Shown here: piece after piece, positions 47,579 to 58,017 of the stretch
How the letters are laid out: every line of letters begins with the position of its first letter
Numbering within the stretch: the first letter of the stretch is position 1
From: Luidia sarsii
Taxonomy: Eukaryota > Echinodermata > Asteroidea > Paxillosida > Luidiidae
Assembly (NCBI GenBank): GCA_949987565.1
Contig: OX465113.1
Coordinates: 10,340,024-10,404,023 of the forward strand
Direction: 5' to 3'
DNA: 64,000 nt
Notes under the pieces: generated by a model
What the model saw: the letters and a program-made list of their open reading frames with translations, nothing else
What the model was told of the DNA's origin: nothing
Databases searched by the model: none
Program-made: the position numbers and the translations under genes

Positions 47579-47625
<47 letters not shown>

Positions 47626-47660
47626 GTCTTTCTCCCCCTCCCCCTCTTTCTCTTTGACTG
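47563..47660. repeat. CT microsatellite
   Basis: CTCTCTCT with TTTCTC interruptions. Confidence 0.9.
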
Positions 47661-47879
47661 TGGGAAGCCGTACTTCGCAAAACCCATCCCTCCCCCTTTG
47701 ATTGTCGGGGAATGAGCAGACAGTGCACGTGGCCAAACGATCACATCATAGTTTCTAATGAAACCAGCCAAGTCTAGCATGAAGAGAGATGCGGGAGTTT
47801 GCACACAACACATCAGATGGCAGGAGCATTATATACCTGAGGTCTCGCGTCTGTGCTTTTAGAAAAGTCAAGATTCCTC

Positions 47880-47888
47880 CCTCTCTCT

Positions 47889-47968
<80 letters not shown>
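47880..47968. repeat. (CT)n microsatellite
   Basis: A C-rich lead followed by about 70 bp of uninterrupted CT. Confidence 0.95.
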
Positions 47969-47972
<4 letters not shown>

Positions 47973-48715
47973 GACAGTTACTATTGATCACTTGAGCATC
48001 CCACCGCAGGGCCGTGGAAGAAAATAAGGTTTGAACTCTGCGTCCCCCCTGGGATGAATGCTGGCCGGTTAAAAGTAAAAGTGGATAGCATGCACATTAC
48101 CCGAAATGTAGGATATTGGGACAAGCTATCCCCTCCCCCAGACGCTAATCAAAGCCAGCGATTGGTAAATGATTGGAGAGGCTTGTCATCAGGGTTGGGG
48201 GGGAGGTTGGCCATGGAGTTGTCTGTAGACACTAGCGCTCTGTCAGTTCAGCCATCAGACTCTGGCGTTGATTGGCGGCTTTTTCTCTCGGCCAAATCAT
48301 TCCATCTGGATTCCGAGAAGTTCAGAGAACAGTCTGACATCACCACATGCACAAGATTTCCATCCCAGTCTTACTAGACTGGTTACCTAGGAGAACCAAG
48401 TGAGACGATGGGCATGAGTTCACACTGCCAGAAACGCCATTTAGTAATCACCCTCTTACTCCAACCAGCCAGCCAGTCAACAAACAAGCATGCAAGTCGG
48501 AGACCGATCAATCAAGCATTCAATTAGCCAAACTGTTCACAGCTTTACACAGTTTTAACACCTCAAAATTCCTATTCATTTCCCCTTGACATTTCCCTTA
48601 CATGCTAACTGCAGCCTCAACTCTTCTTTTTTTCAAACAGTGTTTGCATGATTGGAAGAATTAGGTGAATACACATCAGTTTGCTATACAGACATCCAAA
48701 TTTAAAGCAAAAGAA
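47969..48715. other. Unassigned non-coding sequence
   Basis: A 107-codon plus frame (48054-48377) has no recognised domain. AGCCAGCC/CAAACAAGC words only. Confidence 0.4.
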
Positions 48716-48835
48716 TGGTGAGTTACCGGCTCTTTTCAGAGCCACACACTCCTTCCCCAAAGAGATGTTACACGGTGTCACCGCAAACCTTCCACTTGAT
48801 ACTTGTACTTCCACCATGCAAACCTTCCATTCTTA
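48716..48835. mobile_element. Family A element, right half only
   Basis: GGTGAGTTACCGGCTCTTTT CAGAGCC, then AAAGAGATGTTACACGGTGT, CACCGCAAACCTTCCACTTG (inner arm) and TTCCACCATGCAAACCTTCC (outer arm). Confidence 0.8.
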
Positions 48836-48947
48836 TGAAGAATCAATTTATTGCATGTCCATTTTTCTTTACTGCAATTACATGTACCAGACTATTCTGT
48901 ATTATAGAAAGATATTGGTATTGATGCACCCAGTATGCAAATAACTC

Positions 48948-49015
48948 AAAATTCTCAAAAAAGTAGAGGGACTGATATTTCGATCCTAGCAGGATCTTTC
49001 TCAAATTCAGAATGG
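48948..49015 (+). mobile_element. Family B fragment
   Basis: CTCAAAAAAGTAGAGGGACT, GATATTTCGATCCTAGCAGG and ATCTTTCTCAAATTCAGAAT follow the B core order. Confidence 0.7.
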
Positions 49016-49568
49016 CCAATTCCCATGTAAAATACTTTAATCTTCAGTTATTTTTGTAGATTGCATATATATAAAATTTGTCATCACATTTATATTTACA
49101 TGCACCGGTACTTCAAGACAACCACAGACTCCTGGTATTTGTAGTCTGTTGGAGGCTTAGTCATGGAGATTTGTTCTGTCCGTTCATTTCTCAACAAACA
49201 AACCATTCAAATTTTAATTTTGCCTGCTCCGTGAGACTACATAATGAGCCGTGTGACTAGTCTGGCCCCTCTGACCATAGCCCAATTGCACACTGCTCTA
49301 CACATATTCAGAGCTTGGGTACCATACACACTCCCTAACCATTTACACGTATCTTGAATGATGTTTTTTTTACCCCAATTACATTATTTTGTACCACTCA
49401 AATAATGTTATACATTAATTCAGATTGGAAGAAAACATAACGAATCAAGCATATGGGAGGGTTTAAATTGTTCTCATTTGTTCGTTCCTGTGACTGTGAG
49501 GGTAGTCAGCAGTGCCCAAGGGGTTAGACTCCCGGCAAATAGGCGCGGAAAGACGAGACAATTTTCTG

Positions 49569-49602
<34 letters not shown>

Positions 49603-50493
49603 CAGTCTCCAACAAATGCGGGAGACATCGATCTCATGCATGAATACCGAGACATGGTACATACATGTCGTCAGTGAAATGGTATACACGTGTGCCACCC
49701 TGCCATGCACGGTCAGTAGAACACCACCGCCCCGCCCCTGGAATTGTGGACAGGGATACCCAGTCTAACACCGAGAAGCCAGCCCCCCCGGGTTGCGCAC
49801 AGTGCACTCTGTGCAAGATTTCCCAAATGGCCATCTCATATAATTAATGATCGCTCATTTTATCTCCTCTACCCCCCCCCTTCCCCTTACCCCTCCAACG
49901 CTCCGAAACCCAGCGCGTGAGTGTTGGATTCCAATGTTTGCACAATCAGAACGACGAGGTTCGCTCTTAGCCCAGGGAGGTGTGGGAGACGGAGAGGAGG
50001 AGAGATTACCGCGAGAAATATGAAAAGGAGAAGAAGAAAAAAAAGGGGATATCAGATGTTTGAAACCATCTGCCGTTTGACGACCAGCCTCAATGTGGAG
50101 GCAGAGTCAGGGGCAGTATTTCTTGTAATTTCTCAGGCTTCGTTACTCTTTCTTGAATGGAGAAACTCCCGCGAAATCATGTTTCCTGAGTCGGACGTCT
50201 GTACTTTCCATGATCCCGGCGACCAACACTGTCCCGAGGAAATTCAAAGGATTCTCTCGAGATGAGATTGCACTCATTTTTGGGGCTTCGTTCCACTCTC
50301 CTCAATTGTCCAAACCTTATCAATTCATGTTCATGCTTCAGACAGTGTACAGTGTAGCAGTTACCAATAAGGATAGGTTGGTTGGTGACGGCGTTAGGAA
50401 GATTCTGTAAAGATGGATTCATTTTTGGCGTTTCACTCTATTAAATTGTTTAAACTCCAATTCTTATCGTTGTCGGACACTGCACTTTCCGGC
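49016..50493. other. Unassigned sequence; short CT array
   Basis: (CT)n at about 49575-49602 after a C run, and a C run near 49871. Frames at 49478-50410 have no recognised domain. Confidence 0.45.
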
Positions 50494-50674
50494 AGAGTTG
50501 TAACCAAAAATTTAGTGGGCCTGACGTTTCGATCCTAGCAGGACCTTTCTCAAAGGCAGAGTGACAAGGACAAAACAGATACATGTACACGAAGGCAGGG
50601 GGGAGAGAGTGAATAGGACACGGATGAGAAACAGAGGACAAAGAGTGAAGCTGGTAGGGAGAGTTGTAACCAAG
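50494..50674 (+). mobile_element. Family B insertion bounded by a perfect 14-bp direct repeat
   Basis: AGAGTTGTAACCAA occurs at 50494-50507 and 50661-50674. The 153 bp between begin AAATTTAGTGGGCCTGACGT and end AGCTGGTAGGG. The left terminal block of other B copies is missing, as if 5'-truncated, and there is no inverted repeat at this copy's ends. A long target duplication plus 5' truncation is the pattern of target-primed retroposition, not of a cut-and-paste element. Confidence 0.8.
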
Positions 50675-50758
50675 TAATTTCTTTCCAAGTTAAGTCAAGT
50701 CCCAATTTGAAAAAAAAATGACTTTTGTCGAGTACGAGTCAACAACACTGCCCGGTAT

Positions 50759-50863
50759 TAGTAATGAGGGAACATGGTGGCATGGAAACAACTGGCTGGA
50801 GACAGACTAGCTTGGAGAATAAGTGAAGAGGCCTTCGTCCAGCAGTGGACTGAAATAGGCTGA
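50759..50863 (+). pseudogene. LINE ORF2 C-terminal remnant, copy 1
   Basis: The frame ending in TGA at 50861-50863 encodes AWRISEEAFVQQWTEIG. This matches the C-terminal signature (WR..GEAFVQQWTD.G, then stop) common in endonuclease-reverse transcriptase ORFs of non-LTR retrotransposons. Upstream GGAACATGGTGGCATGG corresponds to the stretch before it in copy 2. Only the last few dozen codons are present. Confidence 0.6.
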
Positions 50864-51096
50864 ACAGAGCAGTGTTACCATGACACGGCCCATTGTTGAA
50901 CAGAATATCCAGAGCCAAGGGGTCCTGCTTCCCTGCCTTGCACTTTCAAACAGATGAAAGCGATGGAGACAAAGCTGGAGCCTGCGCCTAAGCAGGGTTT
51001 TTAGAAAAGGGCCCCAATCCACCGACATCCTTTTTCTTAGAGCGTCCACAACTTTGGACCTGAATAGTAATACCATGTTATCAAGGAGATCAAACC

Positions 51097-51333
51097 AAGA
51101 AATGGAGATGGGCAAGGCACCTCGCTAGGAGACAGGACAATAGGTGGACCAACAACATAACAGACTGGACACCGAGGTCACATTGTAAGGAGAAGAGGAC
51201 TGGCAATATTGAAGGTGGGGAGATGAAATCAGGGAACATGGTGGCATAAAGTGGAAACAAATGGCTAAAGATAGACTAAGCTTGGAGAATTGGTGAAGAG
51301 GCCTTCGTCCAGCTGTGGACCGAAATAGGCTGA
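51097..51333 (+). pseudogene. LINE ORF2 C-terminal remnant, copy 2
   Basis: Reads KKWRWARHLARRQDNRWTNN then ITDWTPR from 51097, a pattern I recognise as the W.WAGH.AR..D.RWT..I..W.PR block after the reverse-transcriptase domain in LINE ORF2. After indels and a stop it resumes with AWRIGEEAFVQLWTEIG and ends in TGA at 51331-51333. A short CAGAA-rich tail follows (51338-51365). No endonuclease or catalytic RT motif is in the window, so this is a dead 3' fragment. Confidence 0.7.
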
Positions 51334-51587
51334 ACGGAACAGAACAGTACAGAACAGAACAGAACCGATTAACTGCTAGTGAAGGAGTCATGGAAGATTC
51401 CTATTGACGGGATCGCATTCATTTCTAGTGTGGCTTTCCCCTCTGTGTCCTTCTACAAATCCATGGGCCCCGGGCTCAAGCTTCTGCCCATCCAACAAAA
51501 GAGAGAGAAATACAGGTAGTGGCTTCTGGCTTGCTTGTGCCCGACTTTGAATGTTTGTTGCCCTGTTTAGAAACCCCCTAATTGGTA

Positions 51588-52066
51588 CCAATACAAAAAT
51601 GCTGCAAACTGCTTACTGACCAAAATGACCAAAAGGCAAAGAGGAATTGATTCCTCAACAAGATGGAATCGTGAGTCCAATTCCAAGTTTGTAGTCGATT
51701 CTTCCCGATTCCCAAGACCAACAGCCCAAGCCTAGCGTTGACCTATACTATGTTGTTGAAATAGTTTTTAAGGATTCTTTTTATTTTGAAGGATTTTGTT
51801 TTCTTGTTTTTTCTCTCTTTTTTTCGGGGGGGTGCTGGGACCAAAATGGTGTTCATTTTGTCCAAGGGCAGCCCTGGATTTATTGCAAGCAGTGCAGACA
51901 GTTTCTGTGGTAGACGGGGCTGTTCCAAATTCCTTGGTGCCTCTCAAGGTAGTACGTGCACATGTACTGGTACTGGTTGTCTTGGGAGTCATGGTGGAAA
52001 TTTTCAGATTTGCATTTTGGTTATTTTAGTCAGTAAGCAGTTTGCAACATTTTTGTATATCACTTT
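51588..52066. mobile_element. Family B-ended element, about 475 bp
   Basis: Left end ATACAAAAATGCTGCAAACT GCTTACTGACC and right end, inverted, ATACAAAAATGTTGCAAACT GCTTACTGACT form an inverted repeat of about 50 bp. The interior (51650-51995) lacks the usual B core and has no recognised coding domain. This is the only copy here with both B termini around unrelated sequence. Confidence 0.75.
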
Positions 52067-53254
52067 GAGATTTTCCTTTGAAATTTTGGGTAAGGTTAGA
52101 GTTACAACTTGGCGCTTTAGTGAACAAATTTAGTCCCAAAAACAGGCCTGAAATGAGGATCGTGAGAATCTCCCGGGACAAAACTTGCCAAAAAAGAGAC
52201 AAATTTATCAACTGTCATTTTGCCACAGGGCTTCTGCTAATCTGCTTGTCTGCTAAGTGTCAAAATCTGTTGACAATGCAAATGTTCGTGCTCACATGAG
52301 TCTTCAGTGTGGTGGGGTTTTTCTTCTTCTTTTTTAGGGAGGGAGGAGGAAGCTCCAGAGGTCTTTAGAAACTGACCCATGAAGGCTGACCATCAGATCA
52401 GTGTCCAGACTCTTTTTAACCCATCCCCTCCCTCCCCCCTCCCTTCTTCCCCTCCTCCCCCACCCCCCTCTGTTCTTTTGTCTGGGGCAACTGTGTCAGA
52501 GTTCAGAGCATTGTCAGGGTGGTGGGTCAATGGAGGAGGTGGGGGGTAGTCTTTCCTTTCAGGTACTAAGCTACTAACCCATCCAAAGTATGTGAATGGC
52601 CCTCTTTCTCTCTCTCCAAGGCATTGTTCCCCGAGCTGCAATTACATCAGTACTGGTTGCCCAGTCCTATAAAACCCCTGGAAATAGAAACCGCAAAGGG
52701 GACCGTTAAAATGAACTGCTGAAAAGGATCGGGGAAGATAAACAAATGTAGGCTTCCTCAAAAGGAGAAAAACAGGATTTTGTTGTCTTTCTGTCCTTCT
52801 TCTTTTAAACACTAAGTGTGAAAGTGGCCTTGGTGGGGTAACCACATATTTGTGTCCTGTTCCTGTACTGTAGATACAGACAGTACATCCATCAGGTTTG
52901 ACAAAAAAAATCCACATGGATTGCAGATATGGGAGGAACCCAAGAACGCTGGAGATAGGATTTGACGTTCGTATTAAAAATGGCCAGATCATGAGAAGGC
53001 GGGAAACATTAACTAGGAAGGGAATTCCAAAGAAAAGCAGAACGTGGAAAGAAGCCGTTCTGATACCTCCTTGTTCTATGTCTTGGAAGAGACAGAGTGT
53101 AGGCTATGGGTAAGAAGAGGCAAACAGCCTGGTTGCTTGCTTAAACATTTTCACTGGGCGAACCAAGTCAGCCAGACCAGAGGAACAACACCTTCCATGA
53201 AAGACATGAACCATCCTGCTGGTCTAAAGGCATCGATGGCTCTTTTTTCGTCAT
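52067..53254. other. Unassigned non-coding sequence, 1.2 kb
   Basis: C/T-rich stretch at 52421-52470. Frames at 52642-53289 on both strands have no recognised domain. Confidence 0.4.
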
Positions 53255-53572
53255 TACTTAACCAGGGCTCGACCTTAGCACTAGCCTGACGGTTATTGTC
53301 TAGTAAAAACAGCTACGGGCTAGTAAAATGACCCACTTTGCTAGCCTGGTGGACTAGTAAAAAGTAGACAGCAGTGTGGCGACAAAAAAACAATACGAGT
53401 GGGGATGAGAAAGTAGAAACTATTAATTTCTTTTGCTTGACCTAATAACCTTGTATTAAATTCAATATTAATTATACAGGGCTAGTAAAACTTGCTGCGG
53501 GCTAGCAAAAAACTCAATTTACTAGCCCGGTGGGCTAGTTTAAAAAAAAATTAAGCGCGAGGCTTGCTTAAC
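53255..53572. mobile_element. hAT-like non-autonomous element
   Basis: Begins CAGGGCTCGACCTTAG, the CAGGG start being typical of hAT elements, and ends TTAAGCGCGAGGCT with inverted similarity. TACTTAAC (53255-53262) and TGCTTAAC (53565-53572) flank it, a 7-of-8 match to an 8-bp target duplication as hAT makes. Inside, CTAGCCTGGTGGACTAG and CTAGCCCGGTGGGCTAG are palindromes placed near each end. About 300 bp and non-coding. Confidence 0.75.
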
Positions 53573-53796
53573 CACCGTTATCAATTCATGAGGAGGTTCC
53601 GCCATTCTCAAAACGATTTCAGAAGGCAGCATCAAGGCATTTAAAGCATGTACTTTGAAGAGAGACACATCAGGGAAAAAGAACAGTGATGCCAGAAAAG
53701 AGAAGACCCTGCGAGCTCCACCCTCCCAGTCTGGTTCAGAATCCCACATCCCCTGTCCATACTGTAACAGATATTTCTGGGCGAAGATTGGCTTGT

Positions 53797-54361
53797 CATA
53801 GCTGCCAACCATTCCTATTTTGGAGGGAAAACATTCCTCTTTTTTGGGGTAAAAATGTATCACTTTTTACAAGCTCTTTACAACAGATTCCGATTTTTGG
53901 CTTGGGAATACACAATTACACATGTATTCCTATGTAATCTGCTCTGTGATGCCTCTTTTTTAGCAGAAGTATTCCTAATTTCCCTTAAAGCCCCTACACA
54001 ACATTGGTCGAGGTCAAATCCATACGTTGTCTGATCCAACATATGCATGAAATAGCACACCTGTGAAATTTTCAGCTCGATCCGCCAACCGAGTCTCGAG
54101 AAAATCGTGAAAACCGCTTCATTTGTTTCGCGAAAATGCAGCATTCAACGCCGTACTGTTCTGAAAAATAGTTTAGATCTCGGTGACACGTAAACTATTT
54201 CTTTTACTCTTTTCTCCCAAAATACAACATTTTAGGCAGAAATATTTCAGTGAGAGGTTTCTTCCATAACCAGCATCAAACTGTATAAGTTTCATGTAAA
54301 TTTGTGAATGTTACTGTTTTTTTATCTTTCCATTGTTGTGTAGGGTAGGTTGGCAGCTATG
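53797..54361. mobile_element. Family E element with a family D insertion inside
   Basis: CATAGCTGCCAACC at 53797-53810 and GGTTGGCAGCTATG at 54348-54361 are a perfect 14-bp inverted repeat. GCTTGT flanks both sides (53791-53796 and 54362-54367), a 6-bp direct repeat fitting a target duplication. Without the D insert the element is about 200 bp. Inside are repeated ATTCCTA/ATTCCTCTTTTT words. Confidence 0.85.
53985..54346. mobile_element. Family D element nested in E
   Basis: Left end TTAAAGCCCCTACACAACAT and the D interior (CATACGTTGTCTGATCCAAC, GCAGCATTCAACGCCGTACT, TACAACATTTTAGGCAGAAA) are well preserved. The right end reads CCATTGTTGTGTAGGG and runs straight into the E terminus, so the D right end and probably some E sequence were lost together. 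Confidence 0.85.
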
Positions 54362-54367
54362 GCTTGT

Positions 54368-54790
54368 TCCGCCATCTTCACACTCGCCACTCCCCCCACC
54401 CCCATTGATATGAAGTCACGGTCATCTTCGCCTGCGAAGGACAAACTTCACAAGCATGGCAAAGTCCTGGAGTCTATTGAAAGTTCTAGTCCTCACAGCT
54501 TTCTACTGTACAGGCCAAATCACAGAGAATATATCTCCCAAAATGGAGAGCAGGGAGGAGTTTTGAGGATGAGGTTGTTTTCTTGTTGCCTTTTTCTTTT
54601 ATGGCCCCTGCAGACATACACAGCCCCTGCTGAAAATCCAAACACCGAAAGAGACATTCTTGGCATGCCGCCTCCTAGTAAAAATGGGCAGTTTATGACC
54701 AATAAACTTGGGTCTTCAAAACCCCAAGGCAATATCTCGCCAAGATGTCAGATGCAAAGGAATCTGCATCGTCCTTTCTAGCCTTAGTCC
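54368..54790. other. Unassigned non-coding sequence
   Basis: A 143-codon plus frame (54350-54781) starts in the E terminus and shows no recognised domain. Not called. Confidence 0.4.
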
Positions 54791-54792
54791 TT

Positions 54793-54869
<77 letters not shown>
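54791..54869. repeat. CT microsatellite
   Basis: About 80 bp of CT repeat with three TTTC interruptions, directly abutting an A half-element. Confidence 0.95.
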
Positions 54870-54871
<2 letters not shown>

Positions 54872-54965
54872 TACTGGCCACACTCCTTTTCAAAAGAGAT
54901 GTGTGACACGGTGTCACCTCAAATCTTCCACTTAGTACTTCCACCATTCCCACCATCAAATTTAA
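54870..54965. mobile_element. Family A element, right arm only
   Basis: TTACTGGCCACACTCCTTTT CAAAAGAGATG, inner arm ACGGTGTCACCTCAAATCTT and outer arm TACTTCCACCATTCCCACCA. The rest of the element is replaced by the CT array on its left. Confidence 0.7.
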
Positions 54966-55150
54966 ACTTCTTCTTTTTTCATGTCACCTTTTTGCCCTGT
55001 GCTCACATAATCTCAACAGTGCTCTTGGAACAGGGACCAATTTTATTGGTATGTTCACTCGAGCTGCTAACTTTGCTTCTAAGTATCAGCGAAGTTAGCA
55101 GTGAACGTACCCTATGTTTAGCAGGTTTGCAATGAGGGTTCGGCCCTCTT

Positions 55151-55307
55151 GGAGTGGATTTCAGTCATTTAACATATCCTTATGATGCATCCTAACTCAG
55201 CTTACGATGGATAACCCATCGTAAGTTGTGATACACCGTATGGTTCCTGTGCATCACTCATTGCCTTGGGATTGATTGGAAGTTATGATGAGTTTGGTTA
55301 GATTGGC
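55151..55307 (+). mobile_element. Family C element, diverged
   Basis: GGAGTGGATTTCAGTCATTT, TTATGATGCATCCTAACTCA, CTTACGATGGATAACCCATC, GTGCATCACTCATTGCCTTG and GTTATGATGAGTTTGGTTAG in the standard order. Confidence 0.8.
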
Positions 55308-55550
55308 CATTGGGCATGTGTATCTAGGGTACGTAGTTAACACTAGAAATATATTCAGTGGAGGAAAACATTGAGCATACATGCACTTATGCACACCACG
55401 TTGTACACATCAGGTAAATAAGATTGAAATTAATTTGAAATCAAACAATTTATTTTGATTGAAATTATCAATCATGATTCAAAGCCCACTAATTACTTTG
55501 ATTGAAATTATACCAACTTCTATAGAGATTAGAATAGAATCCAATACATT

Positions 55551-55636
55551 ACCTCGGCCAACTTGGTGGTCAAGTGGGTAAGGCACATTAACTAGAAAGA
55601 GGAAGTTTTAGGTTCGAATCCCACCTGAGCGAATCC
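55551..55636 (+). repeat. tRNA-like (SINE-type) copy
   Basis: ACTTGGTGGTCAAGTGGGTA (box A region) and TTTTAGGTTCGAATCCCACC (box B) are correctly ordered and spaced. CACATTAACTAGAAAGAGG between them matches the 45.25-kb copy. GAATCCCACC is repeated at the 3' side. Better preserved than the other two copies, but no closed acceptor stem is evident. Confidence 0.65.
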
Positions 55637-55656
55637 CACCATGTACAGTTCCTTGG

Positions 55657-55680
55657 GGGTTAGGGTTAGGGTTAGGGTTA
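55657..55680 (+). repeat. Interstitial telomere-like (GGGTTA)4
   Basis: Four perfect GGGTTA units, the animal telomere repeat, lie between the tRNA-like copy and the left end of element J. Confidence 0.9.
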
Positions 55681-56725
55681 ACTGTATCCTCCAATAACCG
55701 GTTTTCGACGATATAAGGACTTTTCTTCAAACTGAACAATGTGGACGAAAGTATCACACTAAAAGAGGTCTCAGTCACTTTGTCCACACCACAGACTATT
55801 AGAATAATCATAGAGAAGGTTGATCAAGCCTGTCACTTCCGTAAGATTACCCGGTTTTGTTGACGTCCGCGGCGCACCGCGCAGTAAGCATCGTCACCTA
55901 TTTTCGTCAGTGGTGTTTAGTAAGGTGTCCCAGTGTAGCCAAACGCAAAATAAATTCTTAAATTAACTCAAAATGCAGTGTGGCACTGTAAAATTCTTCC
56001 CTGTATGTTTTTTTGTGTTCATCGTTGTTTTTGTTTTTCCACACTGCTTCTAACACTTTCCTCAAACCATTCATAATTTATGCTTAAAACGTATTGGTCT
56101 TGTTGATGTCTTCTTTTGTGACGTTTAAAAAAAACTCCACAATCCTCTTTCTCACTGCTTCTTCAGTTATAACCTTTCCAAATTTCACTCAAGAGACACA
56201 TTTCCTCCTTCTTGGTACTTTCTCTAGCTGCTCTTTTATTTTTTTCATTTTTTTAAAAAGCCTATTGGGCCATGTTACTTTTTGTCTTTAAACAATAATA
56301 AAAAATAAAAAAATTTAATTATATAAGCTAGACGCCCTATAGTAGCCTCCATAGTTTTTACCCTGAACGGACTGCCTCAAGTTGCGTGATATATTTTTTT
56401 TCTACGGATGTTGGGGTTTGTTATGGTACACTCAGATTTTTTTTAGGACCAACAATAAAGAAAACTGGAGCTTCGAAGCAACTGCCAATTTTGTACCTAG
56501 GAAAATAGACCCCTAAAGAGCAACTTTTTGAATAACACGAGTTTGGCCTACTGGAAAAGCCTTAAATTTCCACATTTTCGGTGACGGACAAGAGCAGGAA
56601 ACCAACTGTAAGATATGAAGTCTGAGATCGTTATACGGAGTTGTTTTCATAGTGCGATGTGAGTTAGAAGGCTAAGCGTCGAAAACGTGTAGCGTCGAAA
56701 ACGGGGGTTCCCACGATATACAGTT
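55680..56725. mobile_element. Candidate family J element, about 1.05 kb
   Basis: Left AACTGTATCCTCC..GGTTTTCGACG (55680-55710) and right, inverted, AACTGTATATCG..CGTTTTCGACG (56693-56725) share both outer and inner blocks. CGTCGAAAACG is doubled at the right end. No other copy is in the window, so the boundaries rest on the inverted repeat alone. A GC-rich patch at 55857-55890 carries ACTTCCG and TGACGTCC. Confidence 0.5.
56084..56284 (-). pseudogene. Possible decayed coding exon inside J
   Basis: The minus strand reads QKVTWPNRLFKKMKKIKEQL and, after a TGA, VKFGKVITEEAVRKRIVEFF through KEDINKTNTF to a TAA. The helical, charged composition is unlike the surrounding frames. A pyrimidine-rich stretch ending in AAAG lies just upstream. 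I do not recognise the family. It could be a transposase remnant or chance. Confidence 0.25.
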
Positions 56726-58017
56726 CCTGTATTTTTTTAGCAGGCAATTAAGAAAGTATAAAGTACCATACAAAGTATACTAATCAAAAATCAAATACAG
56801 CAAGCCCTCACTGAATTACATTCTTACTGATGAAATCATGGGAATCATAATGTACCCATGGGTCTTGTACGGATTAGTATTGCCTACTTTCTTGCTAAAT
56901 CCAAGCGGAATGCGTGTTACTTTACACCATCAAATTCCAGTCACAACCCTCTCCCTTTCCCTGAAGTCCTCAACCCTCTCTGACTGACTGTCCATGATAA
57001 TTTGTAGCCCCCCTTGGCTTGGTAAATGAAAACCTCCATTTTTTCCCCCTCTAGAATCAGCCGTTATTCTCATCAAGGATTTTTTTGAGCCGACTTGACA
57101 GATAACATATTCGGGAGCCGGTGACAGGTCTCATAGTGCTGTTGTATTGGAATGCATCTTGAATTATTTTCCGCCGAACATGTTTTTCTTGCCTTCCTAA
57201 TAATCGCCTAACCTCCTCATCATTCTTTGTCAAAGTCCGGGCCTAGTCCGTGATGGAAAAAAATCATTTCCTCCCTCTGTCCCTCCCTCCCGCCTTTTTT
57301 TGTATGTGTATTTTTCTTCCCTGGTTGGTTTTTCAAAACGCCGGTGTTTTCTCAAGACTGATAGAGTATTGTGGACTTCAGGCAAGGGTTTTGTCCCTGC
57401 ACTTCACTAGGCCCTGCAAATAGCATCTGTCTGCGCGAGTGGCCAGTGTCAGACAATCGACCATTGACTCGACAAAATAGCACCCTTTCTTTTTCTTTTC
57501 TTTTTTTTTGCACCGCACTTTCTTTTAAGAAAGACCCCGCAGTCTGTGTTTGCGTTAGATGTTGTCATCCCTCCTGGTGGAGTTGAGGTCGCTGTTTGTC
57601 TTGTCATATCTTCGCGCTTCTTCTTTACTTACCTTGAGGGGTTTGGAGGGAGTGGTTGCTATGGGGGGCGGGGTTTGGTCGGCAACTTCAGAAGTTGGAG
57701 CAGTTTGGCTCGGAACGTTTCGTACCTGGCAGTTTACTCTCCTTATCAGATTGTCAAGTTGAAGAGCTTGATTCGTTTTGGGCTGTTTGGATTTTTTTTT
57801 TGGGGGGGGGGGTGTGTCTGAGATCCATTGTGTTTGTCTCCCTGTGGAGATGTCGAGAGTAGCCAGGAGCCTGTTGTGTTAAAGAAGGTAGAGCCCACTG
57901 GTGTCTGAGTGCTAGGATTTGCATTCCTGACGAGGTTAAAGCCGTTGGAGACAGCCAGGGATTGTCACAACCTGGACATGAGTCACTGGTGTTTGCAATT
58001 TAATGTGGAATAAATCA
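56726..58017. other. Unassigned non-coding sequence, 1.3 kb
   Basis: T and G runs at 57792-57812. No recognised repeat family or gene. Confidence 0.4.

Noticed and set aside
55857..55890. Gene promoter at the GC-rich ACTTCCG/TGACGTCC patch
   Set aside because: No exon follows that I can recognise. The words alone are too short to support a promoter.
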